A stretch of DNA of 64,000 nt from Gordionus sp. m RMFG-2023 (Eukaryota > Nematomorpha > Gordioida > Chordodea > Parachordodidae): positions 31,473,561-31,537,560 of the forward strand of contig NC_088775.1 in the NCBI RefSeq assembly GCF_954871325.1, in the 5' to 3' direction. The notes under the pieces were generated by a model, which did not search any database, was not told the DNA's origin, and saw only the letters and a list, made by a program, of their open reading frames with translations. Both the position numbers and the translations under genes were made by a program. Positions 32,701-43,213 of this stretch are shown one piece after another. How positions within the stretch are numbered: the stretch's first letter is position 1; every line of letters begins with the position of its first letter.

Positions 32701-35700
32701 GTTAACATATAATGCTTGTAATCTGAATCTAAATTGATGTAATCTAGAGTCATTAATATTTTCAAATTTTGGATTTTTATTTATTTTTGCAAAAATTTTA
32801 ATAAATTTTTTTAATATAAATGTTAAATAAGCCTATACAAATACCACTTTTACAGACCGATCCCCGATATTGCCGATGTTAAATTGATTTCAGCTGATTA
32901 CCAACCCTATATCACATCTGATTCTGTTTGTTTTGCATATTTATTATCTTTTTAATTTTTTATTGTACAGTATATAATCCACAATTATTCATAACATAAA
33001 ATCACTTGTAAAGAAAAACTTAATAGTATTTAGTTTTTCTGCAAATTGATATCTTGCAATATTAATTGGACACATGTATTTCTTAAAAGGAATTAATTTT
33101 AGATATCTTAAGTATGATTATTTATCTCAATTTGAAATGCATATTATTTGTTAATATACATATTTAAATTGATTCTGGTATAATATTTTAGATATCCTAT
33201 AATTAATATAATCAGCACACAAAATATTTTTTAAATAACTTAACTATAAAATAGATAGGTAAAAATAAGATTGTTAAAATAAATTTATTTGTGATATCGA
33301 ATTGATGGTTATTGATGATCGACTGATATCGGAAAAATCGTATTCTTCTTAAAAAGCGATATCGAAACACCCCTTACGTTAATTTTTAAAATACAATATT
33401 TTATTGAAAAAGATTAACTATAAATATTTGATGCTCGATAGTGAATGTCTTAAAAAAAGGGGAGGAAGGTTGGGAGAAACTAAAATAAAATGGTAAGGGT
33501 TAGATAAATAAAACTGGGGGAAAACTGATACTCTTTCATTCATAAAATGCTTATAAGCAAATGTATGTATATTTAGAAGTTGTTGTTTCACCTGCAAATC
33601 TCTCAACATTGGACACCATATCGTTGGATAAAAACTTTGTAAGCATAAAAACTAGGTCCAATATCTCAATCAAACAGACGGGCAAAACTGATGGTATTTT
33701 TCAAATGATTTTTTGGGGATAGGATATTTATTATCAAAATTTAAATGTTTAGGGCAGTATTTATAAAATATTATGGTAATAAAAATGAGAAATATTTCTT
33801 TTTTAAAGTTATCATATTATATACTATATGAGTTCCTCATTTTTAATTTTTTTCAATATAAATATTTAATTTTTTGATGAAACTGCAAATGCCTAGGTAA
33901 AATGCAAATTAGAGATCGAGTGGGTCTATTTTTTAAAAATAATTTCGATTCGGGCTGGGTCGAGCCTAATATTTCTTAAAATATTTCGGGCCGGGTTGAG
34001 CTTAAATGTTTAAATATGATATCATTACATTTTGTCAAATAAATCGCTATATTTTTAAATTTTTGCAAAAACAAAGCTTTACTATTTTTTATTTGTAGAA
34101 TATTTTTTTTACAATAAAATAAATTAAATATAAATAAATTCGAGCCGAGCGGACAAATAATTTTTATTTTTGGTCTAGCTTTTTGAGGCAAATAAAAAAA
34201 ATTCGTTTGGGATCGAGCTGGACGGGGCAAATTTTTTTAAAATTAGGCCCAATGCAGATCACTAATGCATATGTTTCAGGTATAACTTATTTTATACGCT
34301 AATAATTGAATCCAGATTTCTTTTCTTTAAATGAATGATTATGTTTCTTTTAATCTAATAATAGATATTTCTAATCTTTTACTGTAAAAATTATATCCTA
34401 AATAATCAGAATGTAGACCAATCTTTATGCATATTTAATTTATATTACCATATTATTAAATATATCCATAAATTTAATTAAATGACTTGTTTATTGTAGA
34501 ATAAAAACAATTACAACTTAATAAAACTATAACGTCATTAAAAATCTGAAAATTAATTAATAACCTGCCAAATATTGTTTCGAGCAAAATAATATGTAGG
34601 CCTCGAGATTTGGCAAATAGAGGTCCAAATATTTATAGAATGCCTACTAAATGATTTTTATGCTGCCCATTTATAATAGTGCCCAAAAAAATTTATATTA
34701 AAAAAAACTGCCAGAATATTTGAAGTTCAGATTTTATATAATTATCATTTAAGTTAAATTTTTACGTTTTATATTCTTTCCAACTTAAATTTTGAACCCA
34801 TAGATGAAAGCTCCACCTCCCCACCTGTCATCTCGCCCTCCGCTCTCCCAGAGCCTACACGTCAGTTGTCCGGTGCTAAAAGTCCAGATGCTGCATTATT
34901 CAGAAAAAAGTTCAAAATGCTTGGCCCAGTTTTTAAAAATTTTGCGCCTCAGGCCCCTCTTTCTGCCTCATCCCCATCTTCTGCCTCTACGCCTCTCTTA
35001 GTTTTGCCTCGTACACACTCCTTCATAGTATCCTCCACCTGTTCTTCCGCCCCGACTGGCACAGATCTTAAAACATTCACAGCTTTTTCTCAAAATACAT
35101 CCATTCCTGGAAATAGCGCCATATATAAATTAGGAGTCGAAACAATCAAGTTGGACAGCACAATTTACAAAACCTTTTCAAACGATTCAAGCGAAATTAA
35201 AAGTAACATTAGCGCCATCTTGCGGGTTTCGGAGGTTGTCGACTTGATAAACAGTGGTCTCAAATATTCCAACACCCTCGACCATAAAAAGGACCTCATT
35301 AAAATTGAGACGAAATTGACGGAAGGTGCCGTTAAGGAATTCGGCGCAGCTGATAATAAGGACCTGAAATTTAAGTGAGTATAAGCATTAAAATCCCGCT
35401 GAATTATGGTTGTAGAAAAGATACTGTGTGAAATAGTTTTATGGTTGGTTTCGATTTAGAAATTTATTTACGATGTTGTTATCTTTTTTTTCTCATTTGT
35501 TGCATTTTTTCAATTTATATCTTATTTGTGACTTTTTATAACAATCTGATTATTTATTTATTTTTCCTCGTTAATAACACCCAGCCTTATTAGAACCACC
35601 GGTTCATCGCCCTTCATCCAAATTCTCAATAACTCCTTGACCAGTGGTTCAGGCTTGGAGTTGCCTCCCACTCTTATACTCAATAGCACCAACGCCAAAA

Positions 35701-36471
35701 AGATCGTGATAAACAACGAAAACAAGATTGTAATTAACCATGGACACAGCTCGCTTATAAGTGAAGGCAAGATTGTCGTGAACCATGCTGGCAATGGCAA
35801 GAGTCCCACCGAGGCCAAAATTATATGTCTATCTTCTACGCCACTCAGTGGGTCATCCACTCGTCCCTCATGTAATGTTTTTTCTTTACCTATTTTAATT
35901 TATTCAAATAGAGCTGTTTATAATATATTTCACAAAATATAAATAGATTATTCTTGTTTTAGAACGTAGGCTAATAATTTGGATCAAATAAATTAAAAAC
36001 TAGTTGAATTACCGAAAATGTTTAAAATGAATCTTATTGCACTTCAAATGGTTAATTAGATTATAATTTATGCCAATTTATTATTTGATTTAATTATATG
36101 ATTTTGAGTTAAAGATTTTTTTTGACATTTTAAATGAAAATTTTATATATTTAATTTGATTAGGTTCCATGGATGAAGGCCGTCGCAACCTGCAGACAAT
36201 AGTAGAAGCTATAAAGCACCTCGAGGGCGAGAATCTTTTCTCTTTGTCCTCTGCCTCCCACACCCTCGGATCACCCCTGAGTCCCGGAGTGACGCCCGAA
36301 TCGGGTGAGGCTGACTCCTCAACTCAGACCGCACCCACTTTTATCTTCCCTCCCTTAGAAGGGGACGACGACGATGATGAGACAGAGAAGGAAGGAAGGG
36401 AAGCAGTGCAAGACAAAGAAATAACTCGAGTAGAAGAGAGTGATGAGATTACAGGATTTTTGGAAACGTAA
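29600..36471 (+). CDS. TFAP4: TFAP4/AP-4 (cropped) transcription factor, 3' five exons
   Basis: AP-4 is a nuclear bHLH-leucine-zipper protein that binds E boxes as a homodimer. Five exons (29600-29781, 30961-31346, 34804-35374, 35585-35871, 36164-36471) join with matching phases 2, 1, 2 and 1 and give 577 codons plus stop. Three landmarks fit AP-4: ILQQTADYIRFLEEEKN (helix 2 into zipper; human ILQQTAEYIFSLEQEK), KKRK then DDKDE after the zipper (human KRRRAEDKDEG), and RRNLQTIVEAIKHLEG near the end (human RQNLDTIVQAIQHIEG). The exon with the basic region and helix 1 is not visible upstream. The middle is long and Ser/Thr/Pro/Asn-rich, so the protein is larger than the 338-residue human one. 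The second AP-4 zipper is not obvious. Confidence 0.88.
29961..30672. mobile_element. hAT-H nonautonomous element in TFAP4 intron
   Basis: The ends CAGAGTTGTATATTTGAC and the complement of CAGGGTTGGCAAGTGC have flanks ATTAAAAC (29953-29960) and ATTAACAC (30673-30680), 7 of 8 alike. Near the left end is the perfect 16-bp palindrome TTGGTCAATTGACCAA; near the right end are TTGGTCAATTGAC and TTGACCGGTCAA. The 712-bp interior holds only broken frames. Confidence 0.82.
30961..31346 (+). CDS. TFAP4: TFAP4 exon: low-complexity region and basic patch
   Basis: Acceptor CTTTTTGTAG at 30960 supplies the third base of a Ser codon begun by the previous exon. The donor AAAG/GTTTTGG leaves phase 1. The exon encodes Ser/Asn/Thr/Pro-rich sequence (LNTSLSNTSLNNSLTPPPT) and ends with GIKKRKFGSLSDDK, a basic patch that may act in nuclear import. 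The plus frame stays open 26 bases past the donor to a stop at 31372, and that extension is probably intron. The antisense ORF over this exon is a shadow. Confidence 0.8.
31495..32159. mobile_element. hAT-like element O in TFAP4 intron
   Basis: Left end CAGGGCCTAGACCCGGGGGC; right end complements CAGGGCGGTAACC. Near the right end is a C run of about 18 bases (32112-32129), much like the poly-C next to the hAT-I end. Flanks GTCACATA and GTCTCACT match at 5 of 8 positions, so the target duplication is only suggestive. There is no coding content. Confidence 0.55.
32160..33909. other. TFAP4 intron DNA
   Basis: AT-rich intron sequence without recognised genes. Around 33290-33377 there are GATATCGAA/TGATATCGG words ending in AAACACCCCTTA, which recall hAT-D ends and may be a worn related MITE. 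Confidence 0.4.
33910..34264. mobile_element. MITE J2 in TFAP4 intron
   Basis: The right end complements TAGTGATCTGCATTGGGCC, and the left end reads TAGAGATCGAGTGGGTC. Flanks ATGCAAAT (33902-33909) and ATGCATAT (34265-34272) agree at 7 of 8 positions. The subterminal GGGCYGGGTYGAGCCTAAT sequence is shared with J1 at 56957-57244. There are no ORFs of interest. Confidence 0.8.
34590..34650. mobile_element. hAT-G MITE fragment
   Basis: The stretch GCCTCGAGATTTGGCAAATA, then GAGGTCCAAATATT matches the interior of the MITE at 61092-61258. No ends remain. Confidence 0.45.
34804..35374 (+). CDS. TFAP4: TFAP4 exon: linker region
   Basis: Acceptor AACCCATAG, then ATGAAAGCTCC read with two bases completing an Asp codon. 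It continues ESSTSPPVISPSALPEPTRQ and later YKLGVETIKLDSTIYKTF and EIKSNISAILRVSEVVDLIN. The donor AA/GTGAGTAT is an excellent match to consensus. The second half is less biased and may fold. It has no counterpart I recognise in vertebrate AP-4. The in-frame ATG at 34804 in another frame gives a short shadow ORF. Confidence 0.8.
35585..35871 (+). CDS. TFAP4: TFAP4 exon: Ser/Thr/Asn-rich region
   Basis: Acceptor AACACCCAG. The first base completes an Asn codon, then LIRTTGSSPFIQILNNSLTS follows. The repeated KIVINNENKIVINHGHSSLI and KIVVNHAGNGK stretch forms an imperfect K-I-V-(I/V)-N internal repeat. The donor TCAT/GTAATG leaves phase 1. A minus-strand ORF over the same bases is a shadow. Confidence 0.8.
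36164..36471 (+). CDS. TFAP4: TFAP4 terminal exon: conserved C-terminal motif and acidic tail
   Basis: Acceptor TTTGATTAG. The phase-1 junction makes a Cys codon, then SMDEGRRNLQTIVEAIKHLE, the AP-4 C-terminal motif. A Ser/Pro/Thr stretch and an acidic run (EGDDDDDETEKEG) follow, ending GFLET and TAA. The base composition is clearly richer in G+C than the introns. The acidic tail resembles the acidic end of vertebrate AP-4. Confidence 0.9.
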
Positions 36472-38423
36472 AATTTGCTAAAAAATTAAACAAAGCTAAA
36501 TTTTTCGAGGGAAAAAGAAGCTACCCAATATATTTTTTATTTGTTTTTTTCCCATTATTTTGTTATTCATTCATTTATTACCAGCTCAATTTATTGTTTT
36601 CCAGAAAGCGTCTTGAAACGAAAATTTTGAAAGTCTTTATAATATTACTCAAATATATATAAATTTGTCTTTAAATTTGTTTTACCTTTTTTTAAAAAAA
36701 ATTTGTGAAATATATTTGTTACCAATTTTACTTACATATATTATAAATAAATTTATTACCTGATTTTAGCGCATAATTATACATCTATATTAAAAGCCAT
36801 CATTGTGATAGTTAATTCATTTCTTTAATCTTTTGAACAAGTTTTTGACGATGATTTAAAATTAAAAACATATAATATAAATAATATACATCTTTTTAAA
36901 GCTAAAATTTTTTGGACGTATAAGATAGATGATATAAGCTTTTTATGTTTAAAATTATTTTTTCTTCCCCCTCCCCTTGTATAATTAAAGTCTATTTTTT
37001 TTATTACACGTTGAATTGTTTTTCTCATTGTAACCTTATTATGTGGACTTATTTTATATATTATAGTAATTATTAAAATGTTAAATGTTTATGACCTTGT
37101 TTACCATGCTAATATAACTAACTATCCATCATTTTATTTTTCAAACATGTGATATAATTTTTTAAAAATTTTCCCGCCAACTAAATTTTAGGTTTTTAAA
37201 AAAAAACAAAGCTTTGGCGTATCAAAGTTTGATGAGCCATATATATGGAACTATATTTTGGAACGCTTTGTTTTTATGGTTCGCTTTCATTGCTAAGAAT
37301 ATATTTCTAATTCCAACCATTGTTAATATCCCTTTTATTGAGAAAAATAAAATAGTCCAACTTTATTTTCGTATTATAAGCATATAAGTTTTAATTGCAT
37401 AATATACTATTTGTTGCCTATTTTCCATTCATACTAGCTGTTTTCACATCATTGTAATGAATATATATAACCTAATTAGAATATTAGTTGACCTAATCTT
37501 ATTAATCATTTTTCTGCTCTGATTTCAACTTATTCCGATTTATTATATTACATGTTCCTTGTTTTTTCCTTCTTTCGATATTATATACTATATATTCCTC
37601 ATTAAAATAATCATTGTATATATCAACTTAACTAAATAAAATCCCCAAAAATTAAAACATTGAAAATAATATAGAGGTCTGATCCTTAATATTATACTAG
37701 ACCTTATTTTCTTTTAAAATCTAAAATCCTCTGCAGGCAAGGATTTTAGAAAAATCTTCTCTCCTCACTGTCTTGGTATCGAAATTAATTTATTAGCCTA
37801 CTCATTTAAATTTTTTATATACCTTACGTATTATATGAATAAAACTACAACTAAGAATGGATAATCTGCAGATTTGCTAATAAATATTAAGAATTATTTT
37901 TAAAAAATTAAAAGACCACAACAAGTTTAAATTAGCACCTCTATCACATATAGTGCCAATTTATCAAGGTGTTTTTTAATTTAAGATTATTCAAATCAGA
38001 ATAAGATATTTTTGTTTTAGAATTCTTACAAATTAGTTGTAACATTTAATCCCAACCTTTGTATCAGGTGAACCAAAATTTTATTCGTATTTGTTTAGTA
38101 AAATGGATTTGATTCTGGTCCGCTATTTGATAAATTTTATAGTAAATAAAAAGAATTAATTTTTATATTTATAAATAGCTCTCTCATTAATAACCCTAGA
38201 ACACAGCAGATCAGGCTTTTCATAAAACGCTGCATTTATTAATTAACTCGTATTTAGTTTCGGTAAGATTAAGCAAAACATGAATGTAATAACCTTAAAT
38301 TAGGCAGTGTTTTCGCTTAATTAGCTATAAATTATTTTAGAGTATATATTACAAAACTGAACGTTAAGAAAATTTCAAAATATTTGAAATTTATCTGTTG
38401 CATGATTAAAAAGTTTTTTGAAT
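36472..38423. other. TFAP4 3' flank
   Basis: AT-rich DNA after the TFAP4 stop codon. AATAAA at 36746-36751 is a possible polyadenylation signal, but similar words are frequent in such AT-rich sequence. Nothing else was recognised up to the hAT-A copy. Confidence 0.45.
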
Positions 38424-39288
38424 TAGAGGTGGGCGCGGGCCTAATTTTTTATTCACGGCCCGCCCGCTCACGGTGGCAATAAAAAAAATTTCGCCCCGAC
38501 CCGCCCGCTCACGACAAGCAATGTTTTGATTCACGCCCGAAAATTCACGGTGTTTTTAAATTTTTCAAAACTATTGCTATAATTTCACACTTTTTTGAAT
38601 TCATTCTATTATTTCTCTAATTTCATAATCCATATTAATAACAAAAATAAATACAATTTATAAATCGAAATTTATTTAGAAAAAGAAGAATGTCCATCTT
38701 TTTTTATTTCAATTGTGTACGCCTTTCCTCTAATAAGAGATTGGCTACAGAAAATGACCTTTCACTATAAGCCGAACTTGCAGCTGACAAAATTTTACTC
38801 GATAATTTTCTCAAAAAAGGAAATGAATATTCCTGCTTCCAAAACTTCAAAATATTGTCTTGTTATTTATCTTATATGAATCTTTTAAGTTCATCCTCAC
38901 AGCTTTCATCGGTGATGTTGATGCTTCATCAAATTCATCTAGAAATTCTCTAAATTTTTTATTTAGAATATACGGTCTTTTATGAGTGTAGGATGAATTA
39001 GGAAAGTGATAGTTGGTATTGACCATTTAGAATATACGGTTTTTTATGAGTTTAGGATAAGTTAGGAAAGTTATAAATGATAGTTGGCATTGACTTGTGC
39101 ATATCATGTAATTTATTTTTAAGATTGTTTTATATATATCATTTTATTCTTTTATTAAAAACTTAAGTCTTTTGAAATTCGGATTTAGAATTAAGCCTAC
39201 CTTATGTAGTGGCTGCATAATAATCTTTTAAAAGAAATCTTGTTCTGTATTTTAAGGTTTTGATTATTATTGTATCACGTTCAGAAGG

Positions 39289-39507
39289 TTAACAAAATTT
39301 TATTAATTTTTGTTTCCATAGACAAACTTCATTTATTGTGGGACGAGAATATGCTCTCAGATTATCCGAGCATTCTTTAAATATTGATAAAAAGTTATCT
39401 AACTCGCATATGATGCTGATATCAATTGTGGCTAATCTATTTAATTCTTGCTTGCTAAACAAGTACACCTGTATTTCAGAATATGATTCTAAGAAACTCT
39501 GTATCAT
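39289..39507 (-). pseudogene. hAT-A transposase middle region
   Basis: A 72-codon piece containing LNRLATIDISIICELDNFLS, then IFKECSDNLRAYSRPTINEV CLW. The same protein segment is found in the other two hAT-A copies (near 20800-20900 and 22480-22600). The block L-x-F---S--L-----PT--EV--W is common to hAT transposases (the insertion domain before the last catalytic residue). Confidence 0.75.
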
Positions 39508-39803
39508 GATATACAGAGTTCCATCTAGTTATTCTCGCTATTACATCTTTTTTAAGGGTGTGGCTTAGTTTGCTATTAGCTGTAGATTGTTTGAAATATT
39601 GTACTATTTTTTTTACACCAATTTATATTTATGGCTATTTCAGTTAAACAATTGTCAAAAATATAACATTATTTAGTATATGGCATATACATGCAAGCAT
39701 TTCGTGATCTTTGAATGCACTTATAAGATTTGCTCCGTTATCACTCACAACACATTTATTTAAGTATTTTCTACTTGTGTATATTCTCCTAAAATTGAAT
39801 TGA

Positions 39804-40046
39804 TTACATTTTTATTTTGACGTTTTTTTCATCTATTGCCCTTGTGGCCAAAACAAATGTTTTTAATTTAAAATCCATAATGATAATATGTCCTATAATG
39901 GTTAAAAAACTTAGATTTTTATACTCATCCGTCCAAATATCAGTGATTATGGACAAATAATTATTATTGATCATGCTTTTAATTTTAAATTTTATTTCAT
40001 GGTATATTTTTGTACCTATAGTATTCATGAGAGTTTTCCGGTTCAC
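39804..40046 (-). pseudogene. hAT-A transposase first catalytic region
   Basis: The 80-codon piece reads YLSIITDIWTDEYKNLSFLT and then IIGHIIIMDFKLKTFVLATR. The Asp in TDIWTDEY is the first hAT catalytic residue, and the GHII-D---K---L pattern follows the fold. No BED finger is seen upstream within the element. Confidence 0.8.
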
Positions 40047-40659
40047 AACTTTTATATTTTGTTATCCATACGTAACACCAACATTTATCTCTTGGCCTAG
40101 CTTGTAAAATCCTTCACTTTCTGTTGCATTTCTAGATTGAAGATCTTTATAAATAAAATATAACTGACTTTTCTGTAAAAAGTTTAAGCAAAATTTAGCA
40201 TAAAGTCTCGCGACAAAAAACACCTAAACATAAAAAGAAAATAGAACTAACTAAATGATACCGGATGTTGTTTATAAAATGCGGAAAATTTTTAGTTTTC
40301 ATAAATTATTCTTTTTTAAAAAGAACTAAATTAAATAAGAAAATATATAATATAATTATAAAATTGCAAATTTATAATTATAAAAAATTTATAATTAAAA
40401 AATTACAAATTTAATATTATAAAATTGCAAATTTATATTTATAAAAAAACAATTTAAAAAATTAAAATTTCCGTGATTCACGGGAAATTTATGTTCACGC
40501 CCGGGGAAAATTTTGGGAAGGCCCGTCACGCCTTGGAATTCAAAATTTATACGGTGGGTCACGCCTAATTTCACGGCCCGAGCCCACCTCTATTTAATAG
40601 TTGAATTCTATTTTTATAACAGAATAAAGTTTAAAAAATAATTCGACTTTAATATACGG

Positions 40660-41035
40660 TTACATGCAATCATTGGCTACATATCAATACTGCGCAATTT
40701 ATTATTGTGAATGCATTACCGCGAAACAATATTATAGCGTATATAATCAGCAATATAGCAAATATAATAACGCGAAAGTGTTATCGCGAATGTATTACCG
40801 CAAAAGCATTATCGCGAATGCATTGCAACAAAAGCTTTACCGCGAATGCTATATAGCAAATAAATTATTGCGATAATATTAAAATGAATTTATTATAGTG
40901 AATGCATTAGCGCAAATCTATGATCGCGAATGCATTATCACAAAAGTATAAGCGCGAATGTATTATCGGGAATGCATAATCGCGAATGCATTATCTTAAA
41001 TGAATTACATCAGTTGCAATATCGGGAATGGAGTT
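40660..41035 (+). repeat. 14-bp degenerate tandem array 1 (GCATTATCGCGAAT)
   Basis: About 27 degenerate units of 14 bp with consensus GCATTATCGCGAAT. The unit contains TCGCGA, and unit junctions make AATGCATT; both are palindromes. The same unit recurs, reversed, at 42790-42975 and 44963-45182. Confidence 0.85.
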
Positions 41036-41964
41036 TGATGAAAATTACTTTAGACAGACTTAATTGAACCTGGAAATTAAGTTAAAGTCGGGCTTGGGTC
41101 TAAAAAACTTTTTTTTAAAACAGGGCTAAGGCTTTTGATTTTTTAGATTCAAAATGTGTAAAAATTCTAAACAATAAAATAGATTTCTTTAGTATTAGGG
41201 TAAAGGAATTAATTTTTTATGTTAGTTGATAATATGCTTTAATTTGGGACAGGACAGACTCAGACCTAAAATTTAAAATAATGGCTAGGCTAAAATAAAT
41301 AAAGATTTTGGATGGAGCTTTAGCTGAAATAAATTAAATTTGTGAGGCGCTAAGAAAAATCTTCTTTAAATATCCAAACAGATAATTAGTCCTCGGAAAT
41401 CATTTATATTATTTTTTGACAAAACATGCTTTAATTAGTGTGGAATGTACTCTTGACTTGATAAGCATATTTTGATAATAAAGTTCTCTTATTGCTTAAT
41501 CAAAAAGACAAGGCCAAAGCTTATCACAACAAGACATGTAACAATATTCAGCATCATACGTAAATTGTTGAATTAAATGGCTACACATCTCAACTTAATT
41601 CATGTAATCTCTGATGATAAAATTGTGATCCAGGAATTGGAAAAAACAATACAATAATGCTTTCCTTAATTGATTCTTGTTAGGTTCTTTGCTTCCTAAT
41701 AATCTTGGGTAAATGATAAACATATTAAATAAAAATATTTAGGACAAATGACTGAAGGTGAAACCCCATAAAAATTTATTAACCACCTTGGATAACTGAC
41801 CATATCACTATATATATCTTTTTATTTAAATTAACATTTTAATGAGTACTTTAAAATAGGAATTCTATATTTTTTATGCCATTATTTTACCTAACTTTTG
41901 TTCATTTTCAAGTTCTAATATAAGTTTCATAAAATAAAATAAAGTTTGTTTATTTCATTTTTAA
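41036..41964. other. Unassigned DNA between array 1 and inverted arm
   Basis: AT-rich sequence with no ORF of note. Positions 41080-41340 carry GGGCTTGGGTCTAAAAAAC and GGACAGGACAGACTCAGACC words that faintly recall MITE J. Confidence 0.35.
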
Positions 41965-42370
41965 GGACAATAAAATTAAGCCATGAAATTGGAATGAAGT
42001 TTAATTCCTGAATTCTGTAGGAAAAAGTGGAATATTCGTCCAGTTCAACAAGCTTTAATTAGAACTCAATACGGGTTCCATATACCGAAAAATTATCAAT
42101 AGGCTACAACCTTTTGCTTACAAACTTTATAAAGAAAAGTTGATAAAATCTGGCCCTTAATTTCGCAAGAAATAATCAAATTGGCGTTTATAAGAAAAAA
42201 ATAATAGATTAATTACATTAATTATATTTATTATTTTAATAATTTTATAGATCTCAAAATATGCTTTGTTGCATTATAATTTATAATTATGGGAAAATTT
42301 GAAAAAAAATAGAGCGTCCGACGATAGATCAACATAATGGGAACACGTCTAGCCCATTTTTAAATAAAAA
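41965..42370 (+). repeat. Inverted duplication, left arm
   Basis: Begins TTGGAATGAAGTTTAAT and includes GGAAAAAGTGGAATATTC and GAGCGTCCGACGATAGATCA near its end. It pairs in reverse with 44280-44640 over about 380 bp, with substitutions and a few indels. Confidence 0.82.
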
Positions 42371-42789
42371 AACTACATAATCTAATTATTAAAAAAAATT
42401 GAGAATTTTAAATCCCATATATTTTTTAATAAAATACGTAATTTCATAAATAGCAAGGGATGTCTTTTAGAGTTACAAAAATTTTAAATCGCTACGTTAA
42501 ATAAATATAGAAACTTCAATTAGGCTGGTTCTATGGTTTTTTAAAAAAGGTCTGAACTTGCTAAATGAGTTATAATATAATTAGAGTCTAAAGAATTTCC
42601 TTAGAGAAATAGAGATCTGGTGGAAAAATATTATCGGCTAAAAACTTCCAAAAGGTAACAAATTGATGGTTTCCGATATATTTAAAAAATAAAAACATTA
42701 ATGATGAACTCCTTATTAGAAAGTAAGTGAATTAGTATCAAAGAATATTAATACTTCTATTAATTGTATCAACCATGTGTCAAATAAAT

Positions 42790-42975
42790 CACTATTGCAT
42801 ACGTGATAATGCATTCGCGGTATTGTCTTCGCTCTAATACATTCGCTATGATGCATTCGCGATAATACATTTGCTGAAATACATTCGGTGTATTGCATTC
42901 GCGATAATGAATTTCGCAGTAATGCATTAGCGATAATGAATTTCGCAGAAATATTCGCGGTATTGATGTGATACA
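42790..42975 (-). repeat. 14-bp degenerate tandem array 2
   Basis: About 13 units, read here as CATTCGCGATAATG, the reverse complement of the array 1 unit. It starts 11 bp beyond the stop codon of the FLYWCH ORF. Confidence 0.82.
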
Positions 42976-42985
42976 TTGCTTTATG

Positions 42986-43213
42986 CTATATTTTGTTAAC
43001 AAATTTTCGTGACTCCTTAGCACAATCCGTAATATGATTGTGCTCGAATTTATTTGGAATTTTTTCATCATTTCGGCATGTGAGCCTGACCATACACATG
43101 TGAGTATCTCTCTCTACGCACCTATAGTAGTAGGTAGGAGGTACTTTTTTGTCAGGTCTGTATAAAAAGTTATCATAGATCTCTAGATCTAAACCTTTAT
43201 AACTTTTAATCAT
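42986..43213 (-). CDS. FLYWCH-type zinc-finger ORF
   Basis: 75 codons: DLEIYDNFLYRPDKKVPPTY, then YYRCVERDTHMCMVRLTCRN and FEHNH near residue 58. The order FLY-R, YYRC (the usual YWRC with W replaced by Y), C-x-(A/V)R and HNH matches a FLYWCH finger. FLYWCH or closely similar WRKY/GCM1-like fingers form the N-terminus of many Mutator-like (MULE) transposases and also occur in host proteins. No transposase core follows: the ORF stops and array 2 begins. A MULE remnant is the favoured reading because of the inverted arms around it. Confidence 0.7.
   Translation of the reverse strand: MIKSYKGLDLEIYDNFLYRPDKKVPPTYYYRCVERDTHMCMVRLTCRNDEKIPNKFEHNHITDCAKESRKFVNKI

Larger units (their letters stand above)
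38424..40592 (-). mobile_element. hAT-A copy, uninterrupted
   Basis: Ends TAGAGGTGGGCGCGGGCC and the complement of TAGAGGTGGGCTCGGGCC enclose 2.17 kb, the least disturbed hAT-A here. GC-rich CACGGCCCGCCCGCTCACGG words crowd the left 120 bases in an otherwise AT-rich element. The minus-strand transposase is broken: first catalytic block TDIWTDEYKNLSFLTIIGHI near 39900-39990, middle 39289-39507, dimerisation end near 38700-38790. Flanks TTTTGAAT and TTTAATAG do not match, so the original target duplication is lost. Confidence 0.88.

Noticed and set aside
32840-33377. Possible hAT-D-like MITE
   Set aside because: Only the right side resembles hAT-D ends; no matching left end or target duplication was found.
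34804-35001. 65-codon plus ORF starting at an ATG
   Set aside because: Proline/leucine-rich out-of-frame reading of the TFAP4 exon; the frame with matching phase is the other one.
35558-35860. 100-codon minus ORF opposite a TFAP4 exon
   Set aside because: Antisense shadow of the exon at 35585-35871.
40660-41035. CRISPR-like repeat array
   Set aside because: The 14-bp units are contiguous and degenerate with no unique spacers, and the context is eukaryotic.
42790-43071. ORFs of 86 and 100 codons through array 2
   Set aside because: They are open only because the 14-bp repeats lack stops in those frames; the peptides are repetitive.
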